From Ruminococcus sp. (GTDB taxonomy: Bacteria; Bacillota; Clostridia; Oscillospirales; Ruminococcaceae), in assembly GCA_029063695.1 (NCBI GenBank), contig JAIDNR010000142.1, forward strand, positions 1 through 5,820: a stretch of 5,820 nt of DNA, in the 5' to 3' direction. Each line of letters opens with the position of its first letter. The stretch's first letter is position 1. A program made the position numbers and the translations under genes. The notes under the pieces are model-generated. The model saw only the letters and a program-made list of their open reading frames with translations, was not told the DNA's origin and searched no databases. This document shows positions 1 through 4,739 of this stretch, piece by piece.

Positions 1-155
1 GGGACTGTATTAAGTCCTTTACTCATTTCCATTCCGCTTTCGTACTTCTTGTATTCGGCAGAACCTGCTTCACGGTCAACGGGAATATAAAGGGACTGTT
101 TTGCAGAAATCGCATCGAACAGGCTGTTTAATTTATCGGCAGATATTTTAAGCAT
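1..155 (-). CDS. AsrA-like / FlxB-like 4Fe-4S protein, N-terminal fragment (cut by window edge)
   Basis: Only the first 51 codons are in the window; the frame is open to the left edge. The peptide begins MLKISADKLNSLFDAI and continues through SLYIPVD, a stretch rich in Glu, Lys and Tyr, and a final GLNTV. This opening resembles the N-terminus of the AsrA-like (anaerobic sulfite reductase subunit A type) dicluster ferredoxins, which carry their cysteine motifs near the C-terminus, so no iron-sulfur ligands are visible here. In Hdr-Flx clusters this protein is FlxB, thought to relay electrons between the NAD(P)H-oxidising FlxA flavoprotein and the rest of the complex. The ATG shares one base with the TAA of the preceding gene (TAATG) and has an AGAGGTG ribosome binding site 7 bases upstream, so the start is well supported. 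The family call rests on a short N-terminal match plus context. An AsrA of a true sulfite reductase is possible but less likely beside hdrABC. Confidence 0.72.
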   Translation of the reverse strand, partial: MLKISADKLNSLFDAISAKQSLYIPVDREAGSAEYKKYESGMEMSKGLNTV

Positions 156-1126
156 TATTCAACACCTCTTTCATGTACGATTGACGGTTCACAGTCGTCG
201 GTTTTATAGTCATTGAGAGGTGCTTTTGATGTTGTATCAGCACCTGCCTGATATTCGCCGTAAAGGGAATTTATATCCTTGATGAACTTTCTGTTAAGTA
301 AGTGAAGCGGAATATTCTGCGGACATACTCTTGAACATTCACCGCAGTCTGTGCATCTTCCTGCAACGTGAAAAGCACGGATAATATGGAACATATTTTC
401 CTCAAAGCTGTCCGCCGCCGCTTTGTTGTCTATACCTGATTTCGGATTGTCAAATACACAGTTTTCACAGGTGCAGGCAGGGCATACGTTTCGGCAGGCA
501 TTACATCTGATGCACTTTGAAAGTTCACCACGCCAGAAGTCATAGCGTTCCTGAGCAGTCATATTTTCGAGTTTTTCTACCATATCAAAGCGGTTCGATT
601 CAAGTACTTCGCCGTCATCGCCGATAAGCTCATCATAAGCAACGTGCTTTTTACTTTTGCATTCAGCACATTTTCCGCTTATTGCCTCATAAAAAGGCAT
701 GGTTTCTTCACCGTAAAGAGTTTCGATTTTAAGAGTATAATTATCGTTCTTTACGTTGAGAATACCTGTGATTCCCTTAGCCTTTATTTTTTCAATATCA
801 AGCTTAGGACCTCCCGGAATGCCGATTACATAGACATTTTCACGGATAATTCTATGCTCTTTTACAAGCTGATTGAAACTGTAAGTATCACACGGCTTGA
901 GAAATGCAAGTATTCTGCCGTCTTTTCTTGATTCCTTGACAAGATACTTTGATACGTTGGCTTGTGTAAAATCATCAAAGACAAATTCAGAATCGATTTC
1001 TTCAGCCGTTGTGAAAACGGCAGGGGTTATATCGTATACAAATTCGCCTCTTTTCCAGCCGATTACACGGTTTACAGTGCCGTCTGCGAGCAGTTCCTTT
1101 GCTCTTCTGATTATTGCTTCCTGCAT
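155..1126 (-). CDS. FlxC-like iron-sulfur protein: FrhB-like N-terminal region plus two-cluster ferredoxin domain
   Basis: A 323-residue soluble protein with no signal peptide or membrane segment. Residues about 1-150 resemble the N-terminal region of F420-hydrogenase/formate-dehydrogenase beta subunits, including a KPCD motif (Cys79) in a strand-turn context and a later VYVIGIPGG stretch. A CxxC pair follows at Cys153/156. The ferredoxin part has CIRCNACRNVCP (Cys205, 208, 211, 215), extra cysteines at 218, 220 and 223, and CTDCGECSRVCP (Cys258, 261, 264, 268), enough for two [4Fe-4S] clusters. The C-terminal 50 residues carry no known motif. In bacterial Hdr-Flx loci such a protein (FlxC) sits with FlxB and FlxD and is presumed to be an electron relay in a cytoplasmic NADH-oxidising, HdrA-linked complex; the exact role is not established. 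The start is fixed by GGAGGA six bases upstream, inside the end of mvhD, which it overlaps by 16 bp. Automated annotation might call it a hydrogenase or formate dehydrogenase beta subunit, or simply a 4Fe-4S dicluster protein. Confidence 0.8.
   Translation of the reverse strand: MQEAIIRRAKELLADGTVNRVIGWKRGEFVYDITPAVFTTAEEIDSEFVFDDFTQANVSKYLVKESRKDGRILAFLKPCDTYSFNQLVKEHRIIRENVYVIGIPGGPKLDIEKIKAKGITGILNVKNDNYTLKIETLYGEETMPFYEAISGKCAECKSKKHVAYDELIGDDGEVLESNRFDMVEKLENMTAQERYDFWRGELSKCIRCNACRNVCPACTCENCVFDNPKSGIDNKAAADSFEENMFHIIRAFHVAGRCTDCGECSRVCPQNIPLHLLNRKFIKDINSLYGEYQAGADTTSKAPLNDYKTDDCEPSIVHERGVE
163..170 (-). promoter_or_regulatory. Ribosome binding site of the flxB-like gene
   Basis: AAGAGGTG lies 7 bases before the ATG at 155 and inside the last codons of the preceding gene. 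It supports this start for the truncated gene, and with the TAATG junction it suggests translational coupling. Confidence 0.65.
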
Positions 1127-1551
1127 CGTAAATCCTCCAATCTTCTGTTAGGACCTAATTTCTTTACATCTTCAACGAACTGATTCATAACTGCGGCGAA
1201 CTTTGCACCCTCAGCGGCTGAAACCCATTCAAGACGAGTTCTGTTGCGTTCAATTCCGAGAAAATCAAGCATACTGTAAAGAAGTGTGATTCTTCTTCTT
1301 GTGAAATAGTTGCCTGATGTATAGTGACAGTCTCCGGGGTGACAGCCACATATGATTACGCCGTCCGCACCTTTCTGGAATGCACGGAGTATAAACATCG
1401 GGTTGACTCTGCATGAGCATGGCACTCTTATTATTTTTACATTTGAGGGATAGTTAAGTCTGTTGGTACCTGATAAGTCTGCACCTGCATATGAACACCA
1501 GTTACAGCAGAATGCGACTATTACAGGCTCAAAATTTTCGTTTACTTGCAT
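1111..1551 (-). CDS. mvhD: MvhD/FlxD-type [2Fe-2S] electron-transfer subunit
   Basis: A 146-residue member of the MvhD/FrhD delta-subunit family, close to the usual length of the stand-alone protein. The family signatures are all present: FCCNWCSYAGADLSG (Cys15, 16, 19), IRVPCSCRVNP (Cys45, 47), and CGCHPGDCHY (Cys68, 70, 75). The conserved cysteines of this family bind a [2Fe-2S] cluster. In methanogens MvhD docks the hydrogenase on HdrA. In bacteria without that hydrogenase the same protein (FlxD) links FlxABC or a formate dehydrogenase to HdrA, delivering electrons to its FAD. Direct adjacency to hdrA, with a 10-bp overlap, fits this role. One detail differs from the methanogen form: the middle motif reads CSC where methanogens typically have CSG or CTG. 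The start is supported by GGAGG ten bases upstream, a slightly long spacing. Family assignment is firm; the source of the electrons is inferred from the neighbours. Confidence 0.93.
   Translation of the reverse strand: MQVNENFEPVIVAFCCNWCSYAGADLSGTNRLNYPSNVKIIRVPCSCRVNPMFILRAFQKGADGVIICGCHPGDCHYTSGNYFTRRRITLLYSMLDFLGIERNRTRLEWVSAAEGAKFAAVMNQFVEDVKKLGPNRRLEDLRCRKQ
1133..1138 (-). promoter_or_regulatory. Ribosome binding site of the flxC-like gene
   Basis: GGAGGA lies 6 bases before the ATG at 1126 and is embedded in the mvhD coding sequence. It decides this start, which gives a 16-bp overlap with mvhD. Confidence 0.75.
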
Positions 1552-3533
1552 ATTGCATCTACCTCCGCCATAATCTGACTATTTGAGAATCCGTTCAAAT
1601 CCATTGCTCCCGACGGACAAGCTACGGTACAAGCTCCGCAGCCCTGACATACAGCAGGATTGACGCTTGCAACTCTGCGGATTGCAGTAGTTCTGTCAGG
1701 CATTCTGAATTCCTTGTCCTGATATGTGATAGCACCGTAGGGACATACTTTTTCGCACGCTGAACAGCCGTTGCACATGAGTTCATCTGAATGGGCAACG
1801 CAGGGATTGCAGGTGATACTGTTTTTGCAGAGAAGTCCGATAGCCTTTGCAGCCGCCGCACTTGCCTGTGCTACAGTTTCTGGAATATCCTTAGGACCTT
1901 GACAAGCACCAGACAGGAAAATACCTGCTGTTGCCGATTCAACAGGACGGAGTTTCGGGTGTGCTTCTGTAAAGAAGTCATTTGTATCCATTTGTGTTGT
2001 AAGCATTGTTGCAAGCGGACGAGCCGACTTATCGGGTTCGATTGCAGCCGCAAGTACAACCATATCAGCATTGATGTGAAGCTGTTCATTTGAAAGCAGG
2101 TCTGATGCCTGAACATCAATTTTTCCGTCTGACTTGGGAGTAACCTTGCCAACCATGCCCTTTATGTAATGCACGTTATACTGTTCAACTGCACGGCGGT
2201 AGAACTCATCAAAGTTCTTTCCGGGAGTACGTACATCTATATAGAATACGTATACTTCTGTATCGGGATATTTTTCACGGATAAGCATTGCGTGTTTAGC
2301 TGTATACATACAGCAGATTTTTGAACAGTACTGCTTGCCCTTGCCGTCATCGCATCTTGAACCTACACACTGCACGAATACGATTGTATGAGGGTGAGTT
2401 TTATCTGAAGGACGAAGAAGTGTACCGCCGTTAGGTCCTGCGGCATTCATGAGTCTTTCAAGTTCAAGAGAAGTCACAACATCGGGACAATAGCTGTATG
2501 CAAATTCATCGTACTTATCAAGTTTAATAGGATTGAATCCGGTTGCTACTACAATTGCACCATATTTCTGCTCGACGAATTTATCAGTCTGCTTGTAATC
2601 AATTGCACCTGCTGAACATACTTTAGAGCATATTCCGCATTTTCCATTTTTCAGCATCATACAATAATTCGGGTCAATAGTTGCAACTTTCGGTACAGCC
2701 TGTGCAAACGGAATATATACAGCAGTTCTGTTGTCAAGTCCCATATTAAATTCATTCGGAACTTTTTTCATCGGACATTTTTCTGTACAAAGTCCGCAGC
2801 CTGTGCATTTTGTTTCATCAACATAACGTGTCTTTTTCTTGATAGTAACAGTAAAATTGCCGACGAATCCTTTTACATCACTTACTTCGCTGAATGAATG
2901 TATTGTTATATGTTCATTCTGTGCAGCTTCAACCATTTTAGGAGTAAGAATACAAGCGGCACAGTCAAGAGTCGGGAAAGTTTTGTCAATTTGAGCCATT
3001 TTTCCGCCGATTGTCGGTTCTTTTTCTACAATATCAACGTCGAATCCCGCTTCGGCAATATCAAGAGCAGTCTGTATACCTGCAATTCCTCCGCCGATTA
3101 CCAATGCACGTTTTACAACAGGACTTTCGCCTGCTGTAAGCGGAGTATTGAGGTGAACCTTTGCAACTGCGGCTTTTCCGAGTATTATAGCCTTATCTGT
3201 AGCCGATGCAATATCCTTGTGAATCCATGAACACTGCTCACGGATATTTGCAATTTCAACAAGATACGGATTAAGTCCAACTGATGCAGCCGCTTTTCTG
3301 AATGTATTTTCATGCATTCTTGGTGAACATGAGCAGACAACAACACCTGTCAGCTTATGTTCCTTGATAGCATTTTTAACTAAATCCTGTCCCGATTCCG
3401 AACACATATACTGATAATCCTGTGAGATTACGACGCCCGGCTCGTGACTGAGAGCTTCCGCAACAGCTTTAACGTCAACCGTAGCGGCGATATTAGTACC
3501 GCAATGGCAGACAAAAACACCTATTCTCTGCAT
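1542..3533 (-). CDS. hdrA: HdrA: FAD and iron-sulfur subunit of heterodisulfide-reductase-type complex (electron bifurcation core)
   Basis: A 663-residue protein of normal HdrA length. Domains in order: an N-terminal HdrA-type domain (about 1-130) starting RIGVFVCHCGTNIA, with CSCSPRMHE at 67-75 and REQCSW near 101; a thioredoxin-reductase-like FAD domain with GGGIAG at 147-152, VEKEPTIGG, and the family signature TLDCAACILTPKM (Cys191, 194); an inserted ferredoxin domain with CTGCGLCTEKCP (Cys243, 246, 249, 253) and Cys291, 299, 302, 306; the rest of the FAD domain, with CVGSR at 389-393 and FLSGACQGPKDIPE at 539-552; and a C-terminal ferredoxin domain with CNGCSACEKVCP (587-598) and CQGCGACTVACP (629-640). 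In characterised complexes the HdrA FAD bifurcates electrons between ferredoxin and the HdrC-HdrB branch. It is cytoplasmic. It sits 12 bp after hdrC and overlaps mvhD by 10 bp, so all direct partners flank it. The start has AAGGAGG at 7-base spacing. No motif appears to be missing. Confidence 0.96.
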   Translation of the reverse strand: MQRIGVFVCHCGTNIAATVDVKAVAEALSHEPGVVISQDYQYMCSESGQDLVKNAIKEHKLTGVVVCSCSPRMHENTFRKAAASVGLNPYLVEIANIREQCSWIHKDIASATDKAIILGKAAVAKVHLNTPLTAGESPVVKRALVIGGGIAGIQTALDIAEAGFDVDIVEKEPTIGGKMAQIDKTFPTLDCAACILTPKMVEAAQNEHITIHSFSEVSDVKGFVGNFTVTIKKKTRYVDETKCTGCGLCTEKCPMKKVPNEFNMGLDNRTAVYIPFAQAVPKVATIDPNYCMMLKNGKCGICSKVCSAGAIDYKQTDKFVEQKYGAIVVATGFNPIKLDKYDEFAYSYCPDVVTSLELERLMNAAGPNGGTLLRPSDKTHPHTIVFVQCVGSRCDDGKGKQYCSKICCMYTAKHAMLIREKYPDTEVYVFYIDVRTPGKNFDEFYRRAVEQYNVHYIKGMVGKVTPKSDGKIDVQASDLLSNEQLHINADMVVLAAAIEPDKSARPLATMLTTQMDTNDFFTEAHPKLRPVESATAGIFLSGACQGPKDIPETVAQASAAAAKAIGLLCKNSITCNPCVAHSDELMCNGCSACEKVCPYGAITYQDKEFRMPDRTTAIRRVASVNPAVCQGCGACTVACPSGAMDLNGFSNSQIMAEVDAICK
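1562..1566 (-). promoter_or_regulatory. Ribosome binding site of mvhD
   Basis: GGAGG lies 10 bases before the ATG at 1551, within the last codons of hdrA. The spacing is long, so coupling to hdrA translation may contribute to initiation. Confidence 0.5.
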
Positions 3534-3540
3534 GACAGCT

Positions 3541-3547
3541 CCTCCTT
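3541..3547 (-). promoter_or_regulatory. Ribosome binding site of hdrA
   Basis: AAGGAGG, a near-perfect anti-16S match, lies 7 bases before the hdrA ATG at 3533. Its first two bases are also the last two bases of the hdrC TAA stop codon, so ribosomes terminating on hdrC end directly on the hdrA initiation site. Confidence 0.8.
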
Positions 3548-3929
3548 ACTTGGTATATTTTCTGAACGCTGTAACAATTGCCTGTTGCGGCAAATCATCA
3601 TCAAGCATTTCAGGAATACGGTCGGGAATAAGATGATTGTTTCCCTGTTTTCTTACGGCTGTGAGACGTACTGCTTCAACAACCTTTGCGGGTTCAACCC
3701 CACGAGGACATCTTTCAACGCACGCAAAGCAGGTCAGGCACTTATAAAGTGATTCTGAACTGAGCAGAGGTTCAATATCACCCTTTTCAACCATATATAC
3801 AAACTGATGAGGGTGATATTCCATTTCGTCATAAGACGGACAAGTTGCTGAACATTTTCCGCATCTCATACATTTGCGGACATTAACACCGCTTGTAATG
3901 TCAATCCAGTTTTTCAGATTTTTATTCAT
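3546..3929 (-). CDS. hdrC: HdrC: dicluster ferredoxin subunit of heterodisulfide-reductase-type complex
   Basis: A 127-residue protein with two classical [4Fe-4S] motifs: CMRCGKCSATCP (Cys20, 23, 26, 30) and CLTCFACVERCP (Cys64, 67, 70, 74), separated by the HdrC-like segment YHPHQFVYMVEKGD. In Hdr complexes HdrC carries electrons from HdrA to the non-cubane clusters of HdrB. Here hdrC lies between hdrB (8-bp overlap) and hdrA (12-bp gap), the expected partners. It is shorter than typical HdrC proteins, which are commonly around 180 residues; the loss is at the C-terminus after the second cluster motif. Nothing suggests a frameshift, because hdrA follows immediately. The C-terminal tail, with Asp-Asp-Asp followed by LPQQ and ending FRKYTK, has no known motif. 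The start is supported by AAAGGAGA six bases upstream. A generic dicluster ferredoxin is the alternative, but the context makes HdrC the strong choice. Confidence 0.92.
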   Translation of the reverse strand: MNKNLKNWIDITSGVNVRKCMRCGKCSATCPSYDEMEYHPHQFVYMVEKGDIEPLLSSESLYKCLTCFACVERCPRGVEPAKVVEAVRLTAVRKQGNNHLIPDRIPEMLDDDLPQQAIVTAFRKYTK

Positions 3930-4716
3930 TTGCAGTCTCCTTTAATCCGAGAGCTTCGGCGAGAAGTTCTGTAAAGTAGTAAACAGGCATTTCAGAACCT
4001 GAATTTTTCTTTAAATTATAAAGGCAAAGAGGGCAGGCTGTGATAATCATATCAGCACCCATATTCTGTGCGGAATCCATAACAGCGGCACTTCTTTTCT
4101 GTGCCTGTGCCTTGTCTTCTATTGTGATATATCCGCCGCAGCATTCATTACGCTGTGCGTAAATTACGGGAGTACCGCCGATTGCTTTTATGAAATCCTC
4201 CATAATAGTCGGATTTTCTGGATTATCCATTGCAAGTGCCTTTGACGGACGGAGCAGGAGACAGCCGTAATATGCAGCAATTTTCTTTCCCTTGAATGGA
4301 TTCACAACCTTAGCTTTGAGATTGTCAAATCCGACAACATCACGGAGCAGTTCAAGATAGTGATAAACAGTTGTTTCACCCGTGTATGCTTCATCAAGTC
4401 CGAGATACTGCTTAACTTTATTCTGCATTGATTCATTTCGGGAAATATCATAGTTTGTCTGCTTGATTACATTGTGACAAGCGGAGCAGACCGTAACAAG
4501 TCCCTCGGATTCTTTTCCTGCCATGAGCGTTCTTACTGCTGAAAGCTTTGTTGCGACTTCATTTGTTGCGGTAGTATAAGCACCGCCGCAGCACTGCCAG
4601 TTTTCGGGTTCAACAAGGGCAATACCCAGAGCTTCAGCGGAAGAACGTGCATAAGTATCTAAATCCTTTGCCTTTGTTCTCAGGGTACAGCCGGGATAAT
4701 ATGTGAAAGTTTGCAT
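3922..4716 (-). CDS. hdrB: HdrB: non-cubane iron-sulfur (CCG-domain) catalytic subunit
   Basis: A 264-residue protein built of two CCG domains. The first has YYPGC (Cys10), QCCGG (Cys42, 43) and CSAC (Cys77, 80). The second has YYGC (Cys152), ECCGG (Cys192, 193) and CPLC (Cys228, 231). This is the full ten-cysteine set that binds the two non-cubane [4Fe-4S] clusters in methanogen HdrB, where CoM-S-S-CoB is cleaved. Bacteria of this kind are not expected to make those coenzymes, so the physiological disulfide or other acceptor is unknown. There is no membrane segment, so it belongs to the soluble HdrABC type rather than membrane HdrDE. It is the first hdr gene after fumC (23-bp gap) and overlaps hdrC by 8 bp. 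The start has AAAGGA at 8-base spacing. Succinate dehydrogenase subunits and LutA-like proteins also carry CCG domains, but adjacency to hdrC and hdrA settles the call. Confidence 0.95.
   Translation of the reverse strand: MQTFTYYPGCTLRTKAKDLDTYARSSAEALGIALVEPENWQCCGGAYTTATNEVATKLSAVRTLMAGKESEGLVTVCSACHNVIKQTNYDISRNESMQNKVKQYLGLDEAYTGETTVYHYLELLRDVVGFDNLKAKVVNPFKGKKIAAYYGCLLLRPSKALAMDNPENPTIMEDFIKAIGGTPVIYAQRNECCGGYITIEDKAQAQKRSAAVMDSAQNMGADMIITACPLCLYNLKKNSGSEMPVYYFTELLAEALGLKETANE
3936..3943 (-). promoter_or_regulatory. Ribosome binding site of hdrC
   Basis: AAAGGAGA lies 6 bases before the ATG at 3929 and inside the last codons of hdrB. It fixes the start that produces the 8-bp overlap. 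Confidence 0.7.
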
Positions 4717-4724
4717 AGGTATTT

Positions 4725-4730
4725 TCCTTT
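4725..4730 (-). promoter_or_regulatory. Ribosome binding site of hdrB
   Basis: AAAGGA lies 8 bases before the hdrB ATG at 4716, in the 23-bp space after fumC, which is the largest gap between genes in the window. There is no hairpin with a T-run here, so read-through from fumC is expected. Confidence 0.65.
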
Positions 4731-4739
4731 CTCAGTATT

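Noticed and set aside
1..1126. Anaerobic sulfite reductase (asrABC) operon
   Set aside because: The left-edge peptide is AsrA-like, but the preceding genes are hdrBCA, mvhD and a FrhB-like ferredoxin protein, which matches Flx loci; no siroheme reductase subunit is in view. The truncated edge leaves this not fully excluded.
644..1183. Plus-strand open frames opposite the flxC-like gene and mvhD
   Set aside because: Antisense shadows of strong minus-strand genes, mutually overlapping, with low-complexity Ser/Phe/Cys-rich peptides and no family motif.
1622..2152. Open frames on both strands inside hdrA
   Set aside because: hdrA is unbroken here with its ferredoxin motifs intact; these alternative frames have no motif or gene context.
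2898..3752. Plus-strand open frames across the 5' half of hdrA and into hdrC
   Set aside because: Opposite conserved HdrA and HdrC motifs; the Cys/Phe/Asn-rich peptides are typical of the antisense of ferredoxin coding sequence.
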